A DNA stretch of 64,000 nt, taken from Chlorops oryzae (taxonomy: Eukaryota; Arthropoda; Insecta; Diptera; Chloropidae). Shown piece after piece: positions 53,829 through 63,300 of this stretch. A program made the position numbers and the translations under genes. Position 1 is the first letter of the stretch, and every line of letters begins with the position of its first letter. The DNA lies in the NCBI GenBank assembly GCA_020466095.1, contig CM035806.1:112983080-113047079 (forward strand), in the 5' to 3' direction. The notes under the pieces were generated by a model. The model made no database searches. It was not told the origin of the DNA and was given only the letters and a program-made list of their open reading frames with translations.

Positions 53829-55035
53829 ATGACAACAGAGCAACACAAGGAAACTGCTTCGCAAAAATATAGACGGAAAATAAAAGAAAATGGTGAGCTT
53901 TATTCCGAATACCTCCAACGGGAAAGGGCTCGTGATTCCAAACGGAGAGAAGCGATGAAAAAGAAAATGGAGACAGACGAAAATTTGAAATTATTGGCTA
54001 GAACCAAATCCAAAGAAAGAATGCAGGCAACTAGAAAGCGGCGTATAGAACAACAAACTGGACAAACAGGCAGTGGATACCGCAATCCTCGCACACAAGG
54101 GAAGGCTCTGGCAAAAGTAAAACGTAGTCTACCAGCCAGTCCCACCAAAGCGGTGGAAGTTGTAAAAAAAATAGCTTCCGAATTGCATATTGCTGTCCCT
54201 TACAAAAATGACGCCCCTCAAGGAAAGCCTCGAAAGCTGACTGATGAATGGAAAAAACTGATTTTCGATTTTTATAATAGGGATGACATCAGCAGACAAA
54301 TGCCAGGCATAAAAGATGTGAAAACAAGTCAAGTCTACTGCGGGAAAAAAAATGCGAATCCAGAAAAAAACTATGATAATGAGCATTCGAGAAACCTTCG
54401 AAATTTTTAAAGAAATTTATCCCGAAATGTCTGTAGGTAAGACTGTTTTTTATAATCAGATACCAGCCCACATTTTGCCGATTAGCGATACTCCTCATAA
54501 TGTTTGCGTATGTACAGCTCACTCAAATTATATTAATCTTCTTCTCGCTATATCAAAACATGCGACCGACTTTCCTAAAACTCACCAAGAGCTTCTTAAA
54601 CAGCTCAGTTGTAGTGTCGATAATGAAGACTGCATGTCCTGTAGTTGCGCTGTATGTAAAGAACCTAAAATTTGGGATATTAATATTGATTCCAATCCTT
54701 GCGTTTACTGGAAGACTTGGACCATTCAAAATCACAGGCCAAAACAGATCGTAATTTGCAAACCTTTCAATGAAGCAGTAGACGAACTACATGGCAGTAC
54801 TGGTAAATTTAAGCTACATTCTTTTGTTAAAAATGTACAGTCGGATTACTTTCAAAACGCAAAAGAAGGCCTGACCAGTGAGAAAGCTGTTGTGCAAATA
54901 GATTTTGCCGAAAACTACGCGCTAATTAGTCAAGACGAAATACAATCTGCGCATTGGGCTCATGCACAAGTCACGCTTTTCACGTGTTGTATTTGGACTA
55001 CCGACAAACTTCATTCATTGGTTATAGTAAGTGAT
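53829..55035 (+). pseudogene. Transposase of an unassigned family (DFAENY type), frameshifted and truncated
   Basis: The first frame (53829-54350) is basic and helical at the start (QKYRRKIKENG, RERARDSKRRE), then LPASPTKAVE and FYNRDDISRQMPGIKDV. The A8 run at 54342-54349 shifts it; the second frame continues IRETFEIFKEIYP, PHNVCVCTAHSNY, CMSCSCAVC and the signature VQIDFAENYALISQDEIQSAHW (in two pieces, 54895-54960), which recurs in arthropod and cnidarian repeats. The Asp of DFAENY is a good candidate catalytic residue. After LVIVSD the frame runs into the tip of the hAT at about 55037. I cannot name the superfamily with confidence. Confidence 0.65.
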
Positions 55036-55365
55036 GTAGGGATGGCGAAAAAAAACCGGTTTAAAAAAAACCCTGTTCTTATGCCTTCGGTTTTAGCTGT
55101 TAACAGTCTTTTTGGCGGAGCCGGTTTTAGTCGATTGCTTTTTGAAAAAACCGAAAACCGAATTATCGATTTCAGTACTGTAAAATATACGGAAAAACCA
55201 AAGACTCGATTTACACTTTAAGACATTTAGATAATGAAATGAATTCGAAATGTTTTAACGTGTAAATCATGTGAAAGAGAAACAAACTTTGTGTAATTAT
55301 ACAAAAATCGGCAACTCTATCGGTTTGGAATTTGTTCATCACTAGTGTTATTTCATCAAAGTGTA

Positions 55366-55689
55366 ATGATGTCGCGGGTTAAAAAGAGCAGCCTTTGGAA
55401 CTTTTTCGAACCAAAATCAAGTACGGAAGCCACCTGCAAGTTTTGTGGCGCATCCATTAAGTTGGGAGGAGGAACCTCTAATTTAAAAGGGCACCTCCAG
55501 CGTAAGCACGTCGGTTGGAAAATTATGAAGGATAAAGAAAAGGCGGGAAATTCGGAAACATCGACCCATCAGTTGGAATCTTATAAAATAAGTGAATCAG
55601 ATTCCACAGTGTCCAGTGTGTTAACTGCTAGCAGTCAACCATCCATTGTAGAGTCATTCGATCGACAAAATCACTTCAAACGTAAATAG
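55366..55689 (+). pseudogene. hAT transposase, BED-finger exon
   Basis: From the ATG at 55366: KKSSLWNFFEP then a BED finger CKFCGASIKLGGGTSNLKGH and a final KRKH, with Cys-x2-Cys and His ligands in place. After a Ser/Thr-rich stretch the frame ends near a possible donor (AAAC-GTAAAT). The next coding piece starts behind TTATAG at about 55747 and is cut by the mariner at 55791. ZBED-like hAT transposases begin in this way. Confidence 0.75.
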
Positions 55690-55790
55690 CCAATTGAATG
55701 TGCAAATAAGCTCAATGCAATGTGAATACTTTCATAATTACTTATAGGTGGAGGATGCAAAGAAGTGCAATTGACGCAGTCTATAATATA

Positions 55791-57078
55791 TTAGGTGTAG
55801 TAAAAAGAAATCCATTATTTTTCCAATAGATGGCGTTATTTATCTGCATCTCGCGTTGTATAAGTCCAATCGTGTTCCGCTAGGGGGCATTAGAAAGATG
55901 ACAGTTCCTACTAAAAAAGCTTTTTTGACACTTTTTTGATTGATTGATTCAGTTTTGTTTGAGAGCTTGTCAAAGATGGACATCAGCAAAGAGAAAATTC
56001 GCTACATTTTACAGTTTTTCTTCGATAAGGGAGAAAACGCAAGCCAGGCGGCTGAAAATGTGAATAGCGTTTATGGACCTGATACTGTAACAGCCAATCA
56101 TGCGCAATTTTGGTTTCGTCGATTCCGTTCCGGTAACTTCGATGTCAAGGATGCACCACGCACTGGAAGGCCAATTGTCGAAAATGTCGATAAAATCATG
56201 TAAATTATCGAGTCCGACCGTCATGTTAGCACTGTTTCGATTGCAAAAGAGCTAAAGATTGCACAAAAAACCGTTTGGAACCATTTGAATAAGGCTGGAT
56301 ACACAAAGAAGCTCGATGTATGGGTGCCACACGAGTTAACGCAAAAAAACCTCATAGACCGAATTTCCATCTGCGAATCGCTGCTGAACCGCAACAAAAT
56401 CGACCCATTTCTGAAGCGGTTGGTGACTGGTGATGAAAAGTGGGTCACTTACGACAACGTCAAGCGAAAACGGTCGTGGTCGAAACACGGTTAACCGGCG
56501 GCAACGGTGGCCAAGCCAGGATTGACGGCCAGGAAGGTTTTGCTGTGTGTTTGGTGGGATTGGCAGGGAATTATCTACTATGAGCTGCTCCCATACGGCA
56601 AAACTCTTAACTCGGAACTCTACTGTCAACAATTGGACCGTCTGAAGGAAGCAATCGCCCATAAGCGGCCAACTTTGGCCAATAGGAGAGGAATTGTGTT
56701 CCATCAGGACAACGCCAGGCCACACACATCGATAGTGACTCGCCAGAAGCTCCGGGAGTTTGGTTGGGAGGTTCTTCTGCATCCACCTTATAGTCCGGAC
56801 CTGGCACCAAGTGATTACCATCTGTTCCTGTCCATGGCGAACAATTTTGCTGGTGAAACATTCGCTTCAAGAGAGGCTTCTGAAATTCGACTGTCTCAAT
56901 TTTTTGCTAATAGGAACGAGGGCTTCTATGAGAGAGGCATAATGAAATTACCTTTAAAATGGCAACAAGTTATCGAAAAAAACGGCGCATATTTGACCTA
57001 AATCGGGTCATTCTAACTATCTTAAATAAAGCCCTCAATTTAATGCAAAAATAATGGATTTCTTTTTACTACACCTAA
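55791..57078 (+). mobile_element. mariner element, copy 1
   Basis: Tips TTAGGTGTAGTAAAAAGAAA and mirror; TA on both sides (55789-55790, 57079-57080); 1288 bp, the normal mariner length. It interrupts the hAT transposase. Confidence 0.92.
55976..57001 (+). pseudogene. mariner transposase with two stop codons
   Basis: Starts MDISKEKIRYILQFFF with the usual helix-turn-helix half (ASQAAENVNSVYG) and the WVPHEL linker. Catalytic residues are all present: TGDEKW (first Asp, about 56431), HQDNARPH (second, about 56705) and YSPDLAPSD (third, about 56790), with 34 residues between the last two, as in mariner D,D34D. Two in-frame stops, TAA at 56201 and TAA at 56492, kill it. The tail (IEKNGAYL) is complete. 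Confidence 0.9.
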
Positions 57079-57084
57079 TATATG

Positions 57085-57536
57085 ATATGCAAGGACAAGC
57101 TTCCGCTTAGTTGCACCGAAAAAATTGGCATGATAAAATTTTTAAAAGTGGCTGTGCCTCAATATAAACCTCCAAGCCGAGCAACTGTAAGTAAAATTTG
57201 GTTTGTTTCCCTGTTTTTTTTTTATCTGTAATTCAAAATGGTTGCAGATCACCCAACTTATCGAGGCGAAATATGAAAGCCTTCAACTTTTAACCCGCAA
57301 CGCTTTAAAAAATAAACAGGCGCTGGCTCTTACAACAGACATAGCAACAGTTATGAATGCCACGAGAAGTTTCATTGTACTGACTGGACACTACATTGGT
57401 AACTGAAATCCATTTTCGCGGTTAGCCAAAGTTTTAAATGTTATTTTGTGATCCGTAGATGAAAATAAGGGCAAGATCAATTCACTGGTTCTGGGTGTAA
57501 AGCAATTAACTCCACGTCATACTGCTAGTAACATAT
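57085..57536 (+). pseudogene. hAT transposase, middle exons
   Basis: Three pieces with GT-AG introns: 57085-57186 (DKLPLS, then PQYKPPSRAT), 57248-57398 (ITQLIEAKYES, LALTTDIATVMNATRSFIVL) and 57459-57536 (LVLGVKQLTPRHTASNI). The order fits ZBED/hAT transposases (RNase H fold, first catalytic Asp in TTD). One base is missing between the piece left of the mariner and this one. The last piece stops at the insertion border 57537 and continues at 63301 in frame. Confidence 0.75.
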
Positions 57537-57540
57537 CGTC

Positions 57541-58649
57541 GTCCCGGAGTTATTTCCTCGTATATCACAATCAACCTTTTGTTGGGAAATTGAAGTTTAA
57601 AGTTTAACATGGCATATAAAAAAAATGGCTCATTGGAAATCGTTGATTCTGTTTTCCTTATATAAAATGCTTTACTTTTTATTATTTCTGATCATTAATT
57701 TAAAGTTACTTCGAATATTCTTTAAGTTATAGGGTTTTTTTCATTCCAAGAATTTTTGACAATTCATCGTATACGCCACTTTTTTGGCAACCTGTGTTGG
57801 AAAGTGGATATACGAGCAAATAAATTAATAAAAATTTGATAATGTTTTTTTGTTTTATTTGTTTTGACACGAAAATCGAATTAACAAAAATTTTTTTAAT
57901 GAGTTTATATAGGAAATTTGTTATTTAAGTATCCGTTTTTCATTTAAAAATAGAAAAAGGAGTCCAAATCATAATCTTATTGTTGAAAAATGACTTAACT
58001 CCGCATTTCCTGAGAAAAACGACTTGCCACTGCATCAAATAGCGAAATGTTTTTTATACATTAAAGGTAGCATTCAAAAGTCATACCTGATACCTTAAAA
58101 ATGTGCCTATTTAAATGATACACATTTCTCTTCTTATTCTTTTTCCGTGACCTAAACATTTCTAAAAAAAAAATTTCTAAAAAACAAATTTGAATTCTTA
58201 TTTTTGTTGGGGAAATTAAATTATAATACGTTATGTAATCAACTAAGCTACAAAATAAAGAATTGATATGGGTATTGTTGTTGGTACAACGAAACTGTAC
58301 TTTCCACGTTTGTTTTAAGGAGCTGAACTACCTGCATTAGCTTTGTTGTGCTGTTTTGCACCCATTTCCATTTGACTTTGAACAAGTCAGGAATCTATAA
58401 TCGGTCTAGCCCGACAATAACACAAACCAAGAAAAATAAATTAAAAGCATCTTATAGTATTCTATTTAAAGGAACAATAAGCGTGAGGACGTATTTACAG
58501 CGCTTGATCGAGCGGCGTGATCTGTGGTGTTACAAGATGACGTTAAACATAATACAATCGGCTATGGTTTTAAAACAATATCTACAAAGTAAAAATTCAA
58601 TATAATACGGTTCACTGCAAGCGTGAAAATTTCAAAACCATTTTAAGTA
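57541..58649. other. Own sequence of the 5.8-kb insertion, no gene
   Basis: AT-rich; the open frame at 58348-58605 (85 codons) has no motif and is not supported as a gene. Confidence 0.4.
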
Positions 58650-59936
58650 ACAGGTTGGCTGATAAGTCCCCGGTCTAACAAAGAAAAACACATTTTTTTG
58701 TCAAAATTCGTTTTTATTATTCAACATAGTTCCCTTCAAGAGCGATACAACGATTATAACGACCTTCCAATTTTTTGATACTATTTTGGTAGTACTCCTT
58801 CGGTTTTGCCTCAAAATAGGCCTCAGTTTCGGCGATCACCTCTTCATTGCAGCCAAATTTTTTCCCTGCGAGCATCCTTTTGAGGTCTGAGAACAAGAAA
58901 AAGTCGCTGGGGGCCAGATCTGGAGAATACGGTGGGTGGGGAAGCAATTCGAAGCCTAATTCATGAATTTTTGCCATCGTTCTCAACGACTTGTGACACG
59001 GTGCGTTGTCTTGGTGGAACAACACTTTTTTCTTCTTCATATGGGGCCGTTTTGCCGCGATTTCGACCTTCAAACGCTCCAATAACGACATATAATAGTC
59101 ACTGTTGATGGTTTTTCCCTTCTCAAGATAATCGATAAAAATTATTCCATGCCCATCCCAAAAAACAGAGGCCATTACTTTGCCAGCGGACTTTTGAGTC
59201 TTTCCACGCTTCGGAGACGGTTCACCGATCGCTGTCCACTCAGCCGACTGTCGATTGGACTCAGGAGTGTAGTGATAGAGCCATGTTTCATCCATTGTCA
59301 CATATCGACGCAAAAACTCGGGTGTATTGCGAGTTAACAGCTGCAAACACCGCTCAGATTCATCAACACGTTGTTGTTTTTGGTCAAATGTGAGCTCGCG
59401 CGGCACCCATTTTGCACAGAGCTTTTTCATATCCAAATATTGATGAATGATATGACGTTCCTTTGATATCTTTAAGGCCTCTGCTATCTCGATCAACTTC
59501 ATTTTACGGTCATTCAAAATCATTTTGTGAATTTTTTTGATGTTTTCGTCGGTAACCACCTCTTTCGGGCGTCCACTGCGTTCACCGTCCTCCGTGCTCA
59601 TTTCACCACGCTTGAATTTTGCATACCAATCAATTATTGTTGATTTTCCTGGGGCAGAGTCCGGAAACTCATTATCAAGCCAAGTTTTTGCTTCCACTGT
59701 ATTTTTTCCCTTCAGAAAACAGTATTTTATCAAAACACGAAATTCCTTTTTTTCCATTTTTTTCACAATAACAAAAGTTGCTTCACAAAAGACGCTCTAT
59801 CTCACAAACTAATTGACTTACAGACGTCAAATTTTGACACGAATCATTTGAAGGTTGCCACTATATAAAAATAATATGCATTTAATACTAGCGACGCCAT
59901 CTATGTGTAAGACCGGGGACTTATCAGCCAACCTGT
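58650..59936 (-). mobile_element. Complete mariner element
   Basis: Tips ACAGGTTGGCTGATAAGTCC and mirror over about 27 bp, TA on both sides (58648-58649, 59937-59938), 1287 bp. The tip is that of the mellifera-type group (Famar1-like); that name rests on memory of the tip. Confidence 0.93.
58717..59757 (-). CDS. mariner transposase, intact
   Basis: 346 residues from the ATG at 59757 (MEKKEFRVLIKYCFLKGKN; the frame is open three codons further without ATG). The paired helix-turn-helix region is complete, the linker reads WVPREL, and the catalytic triad is in place: MDETW (about 59300), HQDNAPCH (about 59010) and YSPDLAPSD (about 58905) with 34 residues between the last two. The C-terminus (EGRYNRCIALEGNYVE) is normal. 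No stop or frameshift in the whole frame, and the element has both tips and both TA dinucleotides, so it may still be able to move. Confidence 0.93.
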   Translation of the reverse strand: MEKKEFRVLIKYCFLKGKNTVEAKTWLDNEFPDSAPGKSTIIDWYAKFKRGEMSTEDGERSGRPKEVVTDENIKKIHKMILNDRKMKLIEIAEALKISKERHIIHQYLDMKKLCAKWVPRELTFDQKQQRVDESERCLQLLTRNTPEFLRRYVTMDETWLYHYTPESNRQSAEWTAIGEPSPKRGKTQKSAGKVMASVFWDGHGIIFIDYLEKGKTINSDYYMSLLERLKVEIAAKRPHMKKKKVLFHQDNAPCHKSLRTMAKIHELGFELLPHPPYSPDLAPSDFFLFSDLKRMLAGKKFGCNEEVIAETEAYFEAKPKEYYQNSIKKLEGRYNRCIALEGNYVE

Positions 59937-60223
59937 TATTTCAACCCCAAAACAAATTGCGCCACAGAAACAAAAAGACATTGAGAGTCTATTCATCTAT
60001 CTTCCAGAAGAAGATGTTTAATACTTTCAAAATTTATTAATTTAAAATAACTTTTTATATTATAAATTTAAAGAAATGCAATTTGTTATATTATAATAAG
60101 CATTCCACACTATTTTCAGAATGAAAATTTTTGTAGGAGTGTTACTATGAGAATTTTTTTTTTTGCTTCTTTTGTTTTTTTTTCACACGAATAAATCTTT
60201 TTTATTTAAAATTAACATAAAAA

Positions 60224-61634
60224 CAAGTAAAGAAGTTTACATCGGCTCAGCCGATTGCACACATACCTTTTCCTCAGCCTGAAATATGTTAAAACATTAC
60301 CTTAACAAAAATTCCTGCCGTTCCTAGCTTGGATATCTATTTATACCTTCTAAGACTCGAGATTATTATTAAGCACAAAATTTTCGCGGATGGTGAGCAT
60401 GGTCAAATTTTAACCGTTAGAGGACATTTTGTCTAGCTGCGAAAACCTCAATTCAAAATAGTGAAAATAAAATTTTTGCGAATTTCGCGAATGGTGATCA
60501 TGGTCAAGTTTTAACCGTTAGAGGACATTTTGTATAGCTGCGAAATCCTCAATTCAAAATAGTGAAAATAAAATGTTTGCGAATTTCGCGGATGGTGGTC
60601 TTGATCAAATTTTAACCCTTAGAGGACATTTTGTTTAGCTGCGAAATACTCAATTAAAAATAGTGAAAATCAGGTTTTCGCGAATTTCGCGGATGGTGAT
60701 CTTGATCAAATTTTAACCCTTAGAGGACATTTTGTTTAACTGCGAAATACTCAATTCAAACTAGTGAAAATCAAATTTTCGCGAATTTCGCGGATGGTGG
60801 TCTTGATCAAATTTTAACCCTTAGAGGAAATTTAGTTTAGCTGCGAAATACTCACTTCAAAATAGTGAAAATCAAATTTTCGCGAATTTCGCGGATGGTG
60901 GTCTTGATCAAATTTTAACCCTTAGAGGAAATTTTGTTTAGCTGCGAAATACTCAATTCAAAATAGTGAAAATCAATTTTTGCGAATTTCAAGAATGGTG
61001 GTCATGGTCAAATTTTAACCCTTAGCGGTCATTTCGTTTAGCTGCGAAATACTCAATTCAAAATAGTGAAAATCAAATTTTCGCGAATTTCGCGGATGGT
61101 GGTCTTGATCAAATTTTAACCCTTAGAGGACATTTTGTTTAGCTGCGAAATACTCAATTCAAAAAAGTGAAAATCAATTTTTGCGAATTTCGCGAAATGT
61201 GGTCATGGTCAAAATTTATCCATAATGGACGACTTTATTTGGCGGCAAAATACACAATCAGAAGAAGCAAAAAAATAATTTTTGTATTCAGATATGAGAA
61301 TAAGAGAAAGAGTGTTTTTTTCTATTGTGTAGGATGATGACCATAGTTATAGCGATGTCGCAATTTTTTTTCAGCGAAAGCTTAAGTCTACATAGTAGCT
61401 ATACACTCACCAAATTTCAATAAGCTGGGATGTATAGTAAAAAAGTTATCCACGAAAAACGTTAAAAATCGTGATTTTTGAAACTTCTGAACCACTTCCC
61501 ACGACCCAAGAAGGGACTACGAAAAAAATTTGTATGCAGTTTTTCGGACATTTACCTGGTTGAAGTCCATGCCAAATTTCAATATGATATCTTTCATGGC
61601 TTAGGAGTAAATTACGAAAAACTAAAGTGTGACC

Positions 61635-61694
<60 letters not shown>

Positions 61695-61827
61695 TGGCTA
61701 GATCGATTCCTCTTGTCACCCTGATCAAGAATATATATATATGTCTATATCTACCGCGACTCCTTTGGTATGTTACATACACCGTGCCAAACTTAATATA
61801 CCCTTTCCTTCGGAAAAGGTATAAAAA
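60224..61827 (+). repeat. Dispersed repeat family B, copy 2
   Basis: Same order as 29867-30943: hairpin head (ATCGGC-TCA-GCCGAT), eight or nine monomers of about 100 bp (60370-61200; copy 1 has three), unique part, (GACA)n at 61633-61694 and the TATACCCTTTCC-TTCG tail ending GGTATAAAAA. Its ORF at 61478-61837 is only the microsatellite. Confidence 0.75.
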
Positions 61828-61907
61828 TGTTTCTTAAAAAAAAATTTTTTTTGTTACGATGAGATAACACAACAACTTTTTACTGCGAAAATTTCTAATA
61901 TATAATA

Positions 61908-63072
61908 TTAGGTGTAGTAAAAAGAAATCCATTATTTTTGCATTAAATTGAGGGCTTTATTTAAGATAGTTAGAATGACCCGATTTAGGTCAAATATGCG
62001 CCGTTTTGTTCGATAACTTGTTGCCATTTTAAAGGTAATTTCATTATGCCTCTCTCATAGAAGCCCTCGTTCCTATTAGCAAAAAATTGAGACAGTCGAA
62101 TTTCAGAAGCCTCTCTTGAAGCGAGTCACTATCGATGTGTGTGGCCTGGCGTTGTCCTGATGGAACACAATTCCTCTCCTATTGGCCAAAGCTGGCCGCT
62201 TATGGGCGATTGCTTCCTTCAGACGGTCCAATTGTTGACAGTAGAGTTCCGAGTTAAGAGTTTTGCCGTATGGGAGCAGCTCATAGTAGATAATTCCCTG
62301 CCAATCCCACCAAACACACAGCAAAACCTTCCTGGCCGTCAATCCTGGCTTGGCCACCGTTTCCGCCGGTTCACCGTGTTTCGACCACGACCGTTTTCGC
62401 TTGACGTTGTCGTAAGTGACCCACTTTTCATCACCAGTCACCAACCGCTTCAGAAATGGGTCGATTTTGTTGCGGTTCAGCAGCGATTCGCAGATGGAAA
62501 TTCGGTCTATGAGGTTTTTTTGCGTTAACTCGTGTGGCACCCATACATCGAGCTTCTTTGTGTATCCAGCCTTATTCAAATGGTTCCAAACGGTTTTTTG
62601 TGCAATCTTTAGCTCTTTTGCAATCGAAACAGTGCTAACATGACGGTCGGACTCGATAATTTCCATGATTTTATCGACATTTGCGACAATTGGCCTTCCA
62701 GTGCGTGGTGCATCCTTGACATCGAAATTACAGGAACGGAATCGACGAAACCAAAATTGCGCATGATTGGCTGTTACAGTATCAGGTCCATAAACGCTAT
62801 TCACATTTTCAGCCGCCTGGCTTGCGTTTTCTCCCTTATCGAAGAAAAACTGTAAAATGTAGCGAATTTTCTCTTTGCTGATGTCCATCTTTGACAAGCT
62901 CTCAAACAAAACTGAATCAATCAATCAAAAAAGTGCCAAAAAAGCTTTTTTAGTAGGAACTGTCATCTTTCTAATGCCCCCTAGCGGAACACGATCGGAC
63001 TTATACAACGCGAGATGCAGATAAATAACGCCATCTATTGGAAAAATAAAAATTTCTTTTTACTACACCTAA
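61908..63072 (-). mobile_element. mariner element, copy 2 (internally deleted)
   Basis: Same tips as copy 1, TA on both sides (61906-61907, 63073-63074), opposite orientation. It is 1165 bp long because 122 bp are missing. Confidence 0.92.
62103..62888 (-). pseudogene. mariner transposase lacking the third catalytic Asp
   Basis: From the ATG at 62888 the frame is open through TGDEKW and HQDNARPH; the two stop positions of copy 1 are sense codons here. A 122-bp deletion between two TCGC tetramers (equivalent to 56740-56743 and 56862-56865 of copy 1) removes YSPDLAPSD and shifts the frame to an early stop at 62103. Remaining 3' sequence of the gene lies at 61975-62110. The protein would bind but not cut DNA. 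Confidence 0.9.
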
Positions 63073-63300
63073 TATAAATCATAGTATATCCACAAAATAT
63101 GGATATACGATGTTATAACGCGTAGAAACTATCATTTTAAAGGATATACAATTATTTAGCTCACAAATATCTCGTAAACTATATGGTATAGCAACCTGGA
63201 GACTCGACAGATGGATAGATCTTGAAAAAGTACGCGGGAAAACGTGCTTATCTCAAATTTTTTGATTTTGTGATATACGAGGAGATAACTCCGGGACGAC

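Larger units (their letters stand above)
53113..55036 (+). mobile_element. Truncated DNA transposon carrying the DFAENY-type transposase
   Basis: GGGCGATTCCGC follows ACATAT at 53113, close to the left tip of the 6490 element. Inside are TTGCACCTGCGAT (about 53475) and a perfect hairpin of TTGCACCCGCGAT words (53639-53676), then the transposase. The right end is lost where the hAT begins at 55037. Confidence 0.45.
57537..63300. mobile_element. 5.8-kb composite insertion in the hAT, 5-bp target duplication
   Basis: CATAT stands on both sides (57532-57536, 63301-63305). The ends are inverted copies over about 38 bp (GTCGTCCCGGAGTTATTTCC left; mirror right with small differences). The hAT frame (HTASNI / CSDLKEML) is restored when the insert and one CATAT are ignored. 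Its own sequence is only about 57541-58649 and the gaps between later insertions; no transposase of its own is seen. Confidence 0.65.

Noticed and set aside
56336..56870. Minus-strand frames of 87 and 161 codons (and the plus-strand equivalents near 62139-62855)
   Set aside because: Antisense shadows of the mariner transposases.
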